NCBI RefSeq assembly: GCF_900105245.1 | Contig: NZ_FNSZ01000001.1 | Location: 3,410,001-3,474,000 of the forward strand | DNA: 64,000 nt | Direction of reading: 5' to 3' | From: Streptomyces sp. 1222.5 | GTDB taxonomy: Bacteria; Actinomycetota; Actinomycetes; Streptomycetales; Streptomycetaceae | Shown: one piece after another, positions 31,991-39,563 of the stretch | Numbering within the stretch: position 1 is the first letter of the stretch | Layout: each line of letters begins with the position of its first letter | Program-made: the position numbers and the translations under genes | The notes under the pieces: generated by a model | Seen by the model: the letters and a program-made list of their open reading frames with translations, nothing else | Database searches by the model: none | Told to the model about the DNA's origin: nothing

Positions 31991-33814
31991 TCAGCCCAGG
32001 CGCTCCACCAGAGCGCGGTACTGGTCCCACAGTTCCTTCGGGGTGTGGTCGCCGAAGGTGTTGAGGTGCTCGGGGACGAGCGCCGCCTCCTCGCGCCAGA
32101 CCTCCTTGTCGACCGTCAGCAGGAAGTCGAGTTCGGCGTCGGCCAGTTCGAGGCCCTTGGTGTCGAGCGCCTCCTTGGTCGGCAGGACGCCGATCGGGGT
32201 CTCGACGCCCTCGGCCTTGCCGTCCAGGCGCTCCACGATCCACTTCAGGACACGGGAGTTCTCACCGAAGCCGGGCCAGACGAACTTGCCCTCGTCGTTC
32301 TTGCGGAACCAGTTGACGTAGTAGATCTTCGGGAGCTTGGACTGGTCCTTGCCCTTGGCGACGTCGACCCAGTGACCCATGTAGTCGCCCATGTTGTAGC
32401 CGCAGAACGGCAGCATGGCGAAGGGGTCCCGGCGCAGCTCGCCGACCTTGCCCTCGGCGGCGGCGGTCTTCTCGGAGGCCACGTTGGCGCCGAGGAAGAC
32501 GCCGTGGTTCCAGTCGAAGGACTCGGTCACCAGCGGCACGGCACTGGCGCGCCGGCCGCCGAACAGGATCGCCGAGATCGGCACGCCCTTGGGGTCCTCC
32601 CACTCGGGCGCGATGATCGGGCACTGGGAGGCGGGGACGGTGAAGCGGGCGTTGGGGTGGGCGGCCGGAACCTCGGAGGCCGGCGTCCAGTCGTTGCCCT
32701 TCCAGTCGGTCAGGTGGGCCGGGGCCTCCTCGGTCATGCCCTCCCACCAGACGTCGCCGTCGTCGGTGAGCGCCACGTTGGTGAAGACCGCGTTGCCCCA
32801 CAGGGTCTTCATCGCGTTGGCGTTGGTGTGCTCTCCGGTGCCGGGCGCGACGCCGAAGAAGCCGGCCTCCGGGTTGATCGCGTAGAGACGGCCGTCCTCG
32901 CCGAAGCGCATCCAGGCGATGTCGTCGCCGATGGTCTCCACGGTCCAGCCGGAGATCGTGGGCTCCAGCATGGCGAGGTTGGTCTTGCCGCACGCGGACG
33001 GGAAGGCGGCGGCCACGTACTTCGCCTCGCCCTGCGGCGGGGTCAGCTTCAGGACGAGCATGTGCTCGGCCAGCCAGCCCTCGTCACGCGCCATGACGGA
33101 GGCGATACGCAGCGCGTAGCACTTCTTGCCGAGCAGGGCGTTGCCGCCGTAGCCGGAGCCGAAGGACCAGATCTCGCGGTCCTCGGGGAAGTGCGAGATG
33201 TACTTGGTGGAGTTGCACGGCCACGGAACGTCCTGCTCACCCTGCTCCAGCGGCGCGCCGAGGGTGTGGACGGCCTTGACGAAGAAGCCCTCGTCGCCCA
33301 GCTCGTCGAGGACGGCCTGGCCCATGCGCGTCATCGTGCGCATGGACACGGCGACGTAGGCGGAGTCGGTGATCTCCACGCCGATCGCGGACAGCGGGGA
33401 GCCGAGGGGGCCCATGCAGAACGGGACGACGTACATCGTGCGGCCCCGCATCGAGCCCCGGAACAGGCCCTTCTCACCGGCGAAGATCTCCCGCATCTCG
33501 GCGGGGTCCTTCCAGTGGTTGGTGGGGCCCGCGTCCGCCTCCTTCTCGGAGCAGATGAAGGTCCGGTCCTCGACGCGCGCGACGTCGGTCGGGTCGGAGG
33601 CGGCGTAGTAGGAGTGCGGGCGCTTGACCGGGTCGAGCTTCTTGAAGGTGCCCCTCGCCACCAGCTCCTCGGCCAGTCGCTCGTACTCGGCCTCGGAGCC
33701 GTCGCACCAGACCACGCTGTCCGGCTGGGTCAGTTCGGCGATCTCGTTGACCCACGAGATCAGTTCCTGGTGGTTGGTGGGGACGACGGTGGGAGCCGCG
33801 ATGTCGCGCGCCAC
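31991..33814 (-). CDS. pckG: Phosphoenolpyruvate carboxykinase (GTP)
   Basis: A 607-residue enzyme that converts oxaloacetate and GTP to PEP, GDP and CO2, the first step of gluconeogenesis. GTG at 33814 with AGGAG six bases upstream. Family features in order: [20 protein letters not shown] (substrate binding), [18 protein letters not shown], the P-loop [11 protein letters not shown] with the GTP-class reactive Cys, DDIAWM, and [14 protein letters not shown]. The length matches GTP-type PEPCKs (about 600). A -10-like TAGAAT lies at 33923-33928 on the coding strand, in a divergent promoter region shared with the TrhA-like gene. Confidence 0.96.
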   Translation of the reverse strand: MARDIAAPTVVPTNHQELISWVNEIAELTQPDSVVWCDGSEAEYERLAEELVARGTFKKLDPVKRPHSYYAASDPTDVARVEDRTFICSEKEADAGPTNHWKDPAEMREIFAGEKGLFRGSMRGRTMYVVPFCMGPLGSPLSAIGVEITDSAYVAVSMRTMTRMGQAVLDELGDEGFFVKAVHTLGAPLEQGEQDVPWPCNSTKYISHFPEDREIWSFGSGYGGNALLGKKCYALRIASVMARDEGWLAEHMLVLKLTPPQGEAKYVAAAFPSACGKTNLAMLEPTISGWTVETIGDDIAWMRFGEDGRLYAINPEAGFFGVAPGTGEHTNANAMKTLWGNAVFTNVALTDDGDVWWEGMTEEAPAHLTDWKGNDWTPASEVPAAHPNARFTVPASQCPIIAPEWEDPKGVPISAILFGGRRASAVPLVTESFDWNHGVFLGANVASEKTAAAEGKVGELRRDPFAMLPFCGYNMGDYMGHWVDVAKGKDQSKLPKIYYVNWFRKNDEGKFVWPGFGENSRVLKWIVERLDGKAEGVETPIGVLPTKEALDTKGLELADAELDFLLTVDKEVWREEAALVPEHLNTFGDHTPKELWDQYRALVERLG

Positions 33815-34094
33815 GATTGCTCCTAAAAGAGGGATTTTTTGTCTTGTTCGCCCCGTGGGGGCCGCGACCCGGACGCTTCGTAGCTGCTCATCCGGTGCCG
33901 ACCGCACTCATTTGATCATCCGATTCTAGTGCCCATCTGTCCAGAGGGCATCACAGGTGAGCGACGTGAGGAATCCCACGGTTTCCGCGGTTCTTTGCGT
34001 CCACGTTGGGTTCGACTGAAGGACTTTTTGCCTCGGGGCCTTCGACCGAGCGGCACTGAGCGACGACTTACGGCGGCGTAGGTACGATGCCGCC

Positions 34095-34808
34095 ATGACT
34101 GCGTCCGCCTCCGACGCGCCCATGGACACGCCGGCCGACGGCCGCGGTCCCGTCGCGCTCTCCTTGCCGCATCCGGTCAAGCCCCGTCTGCGTGGCTGGC
34201 TGCACCTCGGCATGTTCCCGGCCGTGCTCATCGCGGGCCTCGTGCTCACCGCACTCGCCGACTCCACCAGAGGCCGCATCGGCTGCGGCATCTACGTCCT
34301 GACGGCCTGTCTCCTCTTCGGCGTCAGCGCGCTGTACCACCGGGGCAATTGGAGCCCGCGGATGGACGGTGTCCTGCGCCGCCTGGACCACGCCAACATC
34401 TTCCTGATCATCGCGGGCACCTACACCCCGCTGACGCTGCTGCTCCTGCCCGACAGCAAGGGCCAGTGGCTGCTCTGGGGCATCTGGGCCGCCGCGGCCG
34501 CCGGCATCGTCTTCCGGGTCTTCTGGGTAGGCGCCCCGCGCTGGCTCTACACGCCCTGCTACATCGCCATGGGCTGGGCTGCCGTCTTCTTCCTGCCCGA
34601 CTTCCTCCGGACCGGCGGCATCGCCGTCCTGGTCCTGGTGATCGTCGGCGGTCTGCTCTACAGCGTCGGCGGCGTCGTCTACGGCATCAAGCGGCCGAAC
34701 CCGTCACCGCGCTGGTTCGGTTTCCACGAGGTCTTCCACTCCCTCACCCTCGCGGCATTCGTCGTCCACTACGTCGGCATCTCGCTGGTGGCCTACCAGC
34801 ACGCGTAG
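34095..34808 (+). CDS. trhA: Hemolysin III / TrhA-family membrane protein (PAQR)
   Basis: A 237-residue protein with seven predicted membrane helices. PAQR/hemolysin III signatures: SALYHRGNWSPRMDGVLRRL followed by DHANIFLIIAGTYTPLTLLL, and near the C-terminus WFGFHEVFHSLTLAAFVVHY, which supply the conserved Ser, Asp and His residues of the putative zinc site. Members influence membrane fluidity or act as ceramidase-like hydrolases; the physiological role in Streptomyces is not established. Divergent from pckG. Confidence 0.9.
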   Translation: MTASASDAPMDTPADGRGPVALSLPHPVKPRLRGWLHLGMFPAVLIAGLVLTALADSTRGRIGCGIYVLTACLLFGVSALYHRGNWSPRMDGVLRRLDHANIFLIIAGTYTPLTLLLLPDSKGQWLLWGIWAAAAAGIVFRVFWVGAPRWLYTPCYIAMGWAAVFFLPDFLRTGGIAVLVLVIVGGLLYSVGGVVYGIKRPNPSPRWFGFHEVFHSLTLAAFVVHYVGISLVAYQHA

Positions 34809-34891
34809 CCGCCGGCCGCGCCGCTCATCCGAACAGGGGAATGCGGAACGTCGCAGCGGGTCGCGGCCGGGGCCCGCCCGGCCGCGCCGCT

Positions 34892-36403
34892 ATGGCTGTC
34901 CGCATGACGCTTATCGCCCCTCCGGCTCAGGACACCAGCGACGTTCCCGATCCGGGCGCGGAGCACCGCCGCTGGATCACACCGGTCGGCCTGTGGCTCT
35001 GGCCGTCGATGGTCACGCTGATCGTCGGAACGTACCGCATCGGCCAACCGCTGATGGGACGCGACGAGTTGTCGAGCTGGGACGCGTCCGGCCGAAGCGC
35101 CGGACAAGTGCTGGCCACGGTGCGGCACGTGGACGCGGTGCTCGGTACGTACTATCTGCTCCTCCATGGCTGGAGGACGCTGTTCGGTGACTCGGCCACC
35201 TCCCTGCGCCTGCCCTCCGCCCTGGCCATGGCCGGTGCCGCCGTCTGCGTGGCGCTGCTCGGGCAACGGCTGTTCGGCCACCGCGCAGGGCTGGCCGGCG
35301 GCCTGCTGTTCGCCCTGATCCCCGGAGTGAGCCGGTTCGCACACGAGGCGCGTCCCTACGGCTTGGTGATGCTGGCCGTGGCGCTCGCCGCGCTCCTGCT
35401 GCTCCGGGCCCTGGAGCGCCCGGGCAGCCCGTGGCGGTGGACCGGGTACGCCCTCGGGCTGGTGGCCGTGGGACTGTTCCACCTTCTGGCGCTCACCTGC
35501 GTGATCGGGCACCTGGCTCTCGTGATCATGCGGGCGCGGCGCGAACGCCGGGCGTGGCTGGGCTTCGGCCTGGCGGTCCCGCTGGCCGTCGTCTGTGTGT
35601 CACCGGTGGTGCTGCTCGGCAGGGCTCAGACCGTCCGGCAGATCTACTGGATCGCCGAGCCGGGCGCCTCGGGTCTGATCGACGTCTGGTCGCAACTGTT
35701 CTACTCCGGCCTGTGCGCCGGAACGGTGCTGCTGCTGGCGCTGGTGGCGTGCCGGGAGCACCGTACGGCCGTCGTCTTCTGCGCCGTGTCCGCGGTGGCA
35801 CCCGTCCTGCTGGTCTGGGCGCTCTCCCACGGGCACATCTCGTACTTCTACTTCCGGTACATGCTCTTCACCCTGCCCGCGTTCGCCGTTCTCTCCGGGG
35901 CGGGACTCGCCGCCGCGGCCCGGTCCCGCCGGGTGCTCGTGTCGGCCCTGGCAGTCCTCGCCGTGCTCACGGCGCCCGATCAGCGGTCACTGAGGGAGCC
36001 GCTCGGGCACTACTGGGGAGGCGGCCCCGACTTCGCGGCGGCCGCGCGGACCATCGAGAGGTACTACGTCCCCGGCGACGCGATCGTCTTCGACAGGACG
36101 CAGGAGGAGGCGCTCTCCCTGGGCGTCGGCTACTACCTGCCGCGGAATCTGAGACTGCGCGACGTCTTCCTCGCCGAGTCGCCCGTCCAGCGCGACGACT
36201 TGGCGGCCGTCCAGTGCCCGAAGCCCGCCGCCTGCCTCCGCGCCGGCGAGAAGCGGGTCTGGCTCGTGGTGAGCGGGAACGCGGCTGACCCGATGAACGG
36301 GCTGCCCGCCGACCAGTCGGCGGCGCTGCGCGCCCATTACACGGCGTACGGAGCGGACCGCCCCAGCGGCCTGACCGTGGCGCTCCTGGTGCGCTCCGCG
36401 TAG
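34892..36403 (+). CDS. GT-C/GT39-like membrane glycosyltransferase, paralogue A
   Basis: A 503-residue protein with about 10-12 membrane helices and a C-terminal extracytoplasmic domain of about 120 residues. The first outside loop contains GRDELSSWDASGR, matching the acidic D-E motif that binds the lipid-sugar donor in GT39/ArnT-like mannosyltransferases, then HVDAVLGTYYLLLHGWRTLF and SLRLPSALAMAG. The tail includes YYLPRNLRLRDVFLAESPVQ and KRVWLVVSGN. Start codons at 34892 or 34904 are both possible. It probably transfers sugars from polyprenyl phosphate to a surface acceptor. A clear paralogue lies at 37227, suggesting tandem duplication. Confidence 0.82.
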   Translation: MAVRMTLIAPPAQDTSDVPDPGAEHRRWITPVGLWLWPSMVTLIVGTYRIGQPLMGRDELSSWDASGRSAGQVLATVRHVDAVLGTYYLLLHGWRTLFGDSATSLRLPSALAMAGAAVCVALLGQRLFGHRAGLAGGLLFALIPGVSRFAHEARPYGLVMLAVALAALLLLRALERPGSPWRWTGYALGLVAVGLFHLLALTCVIGHLALVIMRARRERRAWLGFGLAVPLAVVCVSPVVLLGRAQTVRQIYWIAEPGASGLIDVWSQLFYSGLCAGTVLLLALVACREHRTAVVFCAVSAVAPVLLVWALSHGHISYFYFRYMLFTLPAFAVLSGAGLAAAARSRRVLVSALAVLAVLTAPDQRSLREPLGHYWGGGPDFAAAARTIERYYVPGDAIVFDRTQEEALSLGVGYYLPRNLRLRDVFLAESPVQRDDLAAVQCPKPAACLRAGEKRVWLVVSGNAADPMNGLPADQSAALRAHYTAYGADRPSGLTVALLVRSA

Positions 36404-36526
36404 CGGCGGCAGCCGACGCGGCGCGCTTCGCCCGTCCGGCGCGGGTCGCCCTCTAAGGTGTCCGACGCCGGACACAGGGGGTGGAAACTCCCATAGTCGG
36501 GCGTATCGACTCGAAGGCGGGCGCAG

Positions 36527-36968
36527 ATGACCACCGTCGGACAACAGCCGGACCGGACCTCGGGGGCGACGGCCGAACAGGCAACCGTCCCCGGGCAACG
36601 ACCGCCGGGGCAACTCCGACGCGTCGCCGGTACGATCACCCGTCGCGTCCGGCCCTTCGACGTCGCCGTCGCCGCGTTCTTCCTGCTCGCCGCCCATCTC
36701 CGTCGCGCGCCTCCACAACCCGTTCTTCACCACCGTCCAGGGATTCCCCGACGGGGTGAACCTGATGGCGATCGGCCCGCAGCAGAGGGCCGAGGCCGAC
36801 CTGTCGTACTGGAGGGCGGGTGTCGTCGTGCTGGCGCCCGGGTTCAACGCTCCGCCTCTCTACCAGACCCTGAGACAGCTCCTGGGCCGGGACGGCACCC
36901 TGACCGGCGGCGCCTGGGTGTGGGACGTGGACGACGGCACGTCCGCCACCCGGCGCCCCGGAAGGTGA
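36527..36968 (+). pseudogene. Decayed third membrane glycosyltransferase (frameshift and internal deletion)
   Basis: The first frame gives MTTVGQQPDRTSGATAEQAT through ITRRVRPFDVAVAAFFLLAA, a cytoplasmic start plus first membrane helix. Around 36690-36710 sense moves to another frame, giving ISVARLHNPFFTTVQGFPDG and VNLMA, the usual first outside loop of a membrane transferase. It then runs straight into a C-terminal piece (AEADLSYWRAGVVVLAPGFN; TLRQLLGRDGTLTGGAWVWD) and stops at 36968. So a shift and a deletion of most of the multi-helix core are inferred. Only about 145 codons remain of an expected 500-600. Confidence 0.65.
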
Positions 36969-37226
36969 CGACCCCGGGCCGTCCGTTCCTTCGGCCCCCG
37001 GCAGGGCGTGTCTGCGTACCCGTGGCGTTCACCGGCGTATAGGTTCGCGAACGATCAGCCATGACAGCGCGATGCGTCCCGCTCGCCATCGTCCTGAGCA
37101 CGCTCAGCGGGCCCGCGCCGATCACCGGCGTCTGCCGGCGCGGCGCCTCGGGGAGCCACCTCGGCGATCGCATGGAAACAGACCCACCCCACGGCCTTGT
37201 CCCCTCGCGGGGCTCAGGAGATCTCG

Positions 37227-38762
37227 ATGGCAGTCACCGCGCCTCTTCCCTCGCCCCGCGATGAGATCCAGAGGGCGGAAACGGCCGAATCCGGAGGTCG
37301 CCCGACAGGGCCCTGGCTGTGGCTGGTGCCGTTCGTCCTCACGGCCGGCGTGACCGGCTTCGGCCTGACCGACTCCCTGCTGGGCAGGGACGAGCTGGTC
37401 ACCTGGGACATGGTGAACCGCGGCACGGGGCGGATCCTCGCCACTCTCCAGAACGTGGACGCCGTCCACGGGACGTACTACCTGCTGATGCACGCGTGGG
37501 TCGGACTCTTCGGCGACTCCACCGTCTCCCTGCGGCTCCCTTCGCTTCTCGCCGTGGCCGGAGCCGCGTCGGTCGTCGCCCTCCTTGGCAACCGGCTCTT
37601 CGGGAGCCGGGCCGGACTGACCGCCGGAACCCTCTTCTCGCTGCTGCCCGCGGTGAGCCGCTACGGCCAGGAGGCCCGCAGCTACGCCTGGGTCGTGCTC
37701 GCCGTCGCCCTGGCGACACTACTGCTGCTGCGGGCCCTGGACGCCCCGCGCAGCCCCTGGCGATGGGCCGCCTACGCACTCGCGCTGCCCGGCGTCGGAC
37801 TTCTGCACCTGATCGCGCTGTCGGTCGTACCCGCCCACGTGATGCTGATCGTCGGCCACGCGCGGCGCGACCGCTCCCTGTGGTGGAAACCCGCCCTCGC
37901 CCTGCTGCCCGTCGCCGCCTGCATCACCCCGCTCGTCCTCCTCGGCCGGTCCCAGGTCCAGCGCCAGCTGTACTGGGTGCCGAAGCCCGACGGATGGGCG
38001 CTCCTCTCCGTCTGGCAGGAGGTCTTCGCCTCCGCACTGACCGCGGGAGCGCTGATCACCCTGGCCGTGCTGGCCCGCTCGCCCCGCAGGACCCCGCTCC
38101 TGGTGTGCGCCGTCTGGGCCCTCGTCCCCCCCGTCCTCGTCTGGCTGAACTCCCATGGCGACGTCTCCTACTTCCGCCACGTCTACCTGCTCTTCACCCT
38201 CCCGGCCTGGACCCTTCTCGCCGGAGCCGGTCTCACCGCGGCCTGTCGATCCTGGAAGGCCGCCACAGCGGTCCTTGTGGCGCTGGCGGTCCTCACGGTG
38301 CCCGACCAGGCACGTATGCGGCAGCCCTTCGAGCACGACGCGCCCGTCCCCCTCGACTACGCCGCCGCGGCCGATGTGGTCCGACAGCACCACCAGGCCG
38401 GCGACGCGGTGGTCTACGACCGCGAGAACACCTGGAAGCTCGACGGCGGAGTCCGGTACTACCTGCCCCGCGGCTTGAGGATGCGCGATGTCTTCCTCTC
38501 GGAAGCCCCCGGGGCGATCGACCAGTTGTACACGCTCGACTGCCCCGCGCCCGCCCTGTGCCTCAAGGGCGAGCAGCGCGTCTGGCTGCTGACCCAGGGC
38601 AACGACCCGGACCCGCTGACCGCGATCAACCAGGGGCAGGCCGACGCCCTGCGGGCGCGGTACCGCACGTCCTGGAGCCAGCCGGTGACGGGGATGACCG
38701 TCACCCTGCTCGTGCGCAGAGCCACCGAGCAGCCGCCCGGCTCCCGCGGCCCCGCGCGGTGA
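37227..38762 (+). CDS. GT-C/GT39-like membrane glycosyltransferase, paralogue B
   Basis: A 511-residue paralogue of the gene at 34892, similar from end to end. ATG with CAGGAG six bases upstream. Matching landmarks: GRDELVTWDMVNRGTGRILA (acidic catalytic motif), NVDAVHGTYYLLMHAWVGLF, SLRLPSLLAVAG, SRYGQEARSYAWVVLAVALA, SHGDVSYFRHVYLLFTLPAW, and the tail YYLPRGLRMRDVFLSEAP with a Cys pair (LDCPAPALCLKGEQRVWLL). About eleven membrane helices. Two such genes plus a pseudogene in 4.4 kb point to an expanding and decaying local family. Confidence 0.82.
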   Translation: MAVTAPLPSPRDEIQRAETAESGGRPTGPWLWLVPFVLTAGVTGFGLTDSLLGRDELVTWDMVNRGTGRILATLQNVDAVHGTYYLLMHAWVGLFGDSTVSLRLPSLLAVAGAASVVALLGNRLFGSRAGLTAGTLFSLLPAVSRYGQEARSYAWVVLAVALATLLLLRALDAPRSPWRWAAYALALPGVGLLHLIALSVVPAHVMLIVGHARRDRSLWWKPALALLPVAACITPLVLLGRSQVQRQLYWVPKPDGWALLSVWQEVFASALTAGALITLAVLARSPRRTPLLVCAVWALVPPVLVWLNSHGDVSYFRHVYLLFTLPAWTLLAGAGLTAACRSWKAATAVLVALAVLTVPDQARMRQPFEHDAPVPLDYAAAADVVRQHHQAGDAVVYDRENTWKLDGGVRYYLPRGLRMRDVFLSEAPGAIDQLYTLDCPAPALCLKGEQRVWLLTQGNDPDPLTAINQGQADALRARYRTSWSQPVTGMTVTLLVRRATEQPPGSRGPAR

Positions 38763-38806
38763 AAACCCGTTCGGGTCCGCGGTGCACGCCGTGCCATCCT
38801 GACGAC

Positions 38807-39538
38807 GTGAACGGAACCGAGATCCGCGTCGAAGTCGCCTCCGAGCTCCACCTGTTCGTCCCGCCGGCCCGCCGCGTCGGCGCCACGGCCCTGGCCACGG
38901 ACGGCGTCTCGACCCTCGGCCATGTCGTCGAGTCCCTCGGGGTTCCGCTCACCGAGGTCGGCACGCTCCTCGTCGACGGGCGCGAGGTGCCGACCTCGCA
39001 CATCCCGAAGGCCGGCGAGCGGATCGCGGTCCGCCCGGTGGCCCGCCCGCAAGAGGTGCCCGGCGCCCCGCTCCGCTTCCTGCTCGACGTGCACCTCGGC
39101 ACCCTGGCCCGCCGTCTGCGCCTGCTCGGCGTCGACACGGCCTACGAGTCCACCGACATCGGCGACCCCGCGCTCGCCGCCCGCTCGGCGGCCGAGCGGC
39201 GGGTCATGCTCAGCCGCGACCGGGGCCTGCTGCGCCGCCGCGAGCTGTGGGCCGGCGCCTTCGTCTACAGCACCCGCCCCGACGACCAGCTCCACGACGT
39301 CCTCGACCGCTTCGCACCCGACCTGCGCCCGTGGACCCGCTGCACCGCCTGCAACGGCACGCTGCGGCAGGCCACCAAGGAAGAGGTCGCCGACCAGCTC
39401 AAGGGCGGCACGCAACGCTCGTACGACGTCTTCGCCCAGTGCACCGCGTGCGGTCGCGCCTACTGGAAGGGCGCGCACCACGAGCAGCTCGAAGCCATCG
39501 TGGAACGCGCCCTGACCCGGTTCGGCGGCGGAACCTGA
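38807..39538 (+). CDS. Mut7-C RNase-domain protein with N-terminal ubiquitin-like domain
   Basis: A 243-residue soluble protein starting at a GTG 45 bases after the transferase stop. Residues 1-85 resemble a MoaD/ThiS-like ubiquitin fold (EIRVEVASELHLFVPPARRV; GTLLVDGREVPTSHIPKAGE). Residues about 90-240 are a Mut7-C domain: FLLDVHLGTLARRLRLLGVD, MLSRDRGLLRR and the paired zinc knuckles RCTACNG and QCTACGRAYWKG. Mut7-C domains belong to the PIN-like nuclease group and have the expected Asp residues (LLDVH; SRDRG). Substrate unknown. Convergent with the oxidase gene; gap 25 bases. Confidence 0.87.
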   Translation: MNGTEIRVEVASELHLFVPPARRVGATALATDGVSTLGHVVESLGVPLTEVGTLLVDGREVPTSHIPKAGERIAVRPVARPQEVPGAPLRFLLDVHLGTLARRLRLLGVDTAYESTDIGDPALAARSAAERRVMLSRDRGLLRRRELWAGAFVYSTRPDDQLHDVLDRFAPDLRPWTRCTACNGTLRQATKEEVADQLKGGTQRSYDVFAQCTACGRAYWKGAHHEQLEAIVERALTRFGGGT

Positions 39539-39563
39539 CGCCCTTCGGCGCCTGACCCGCCCG

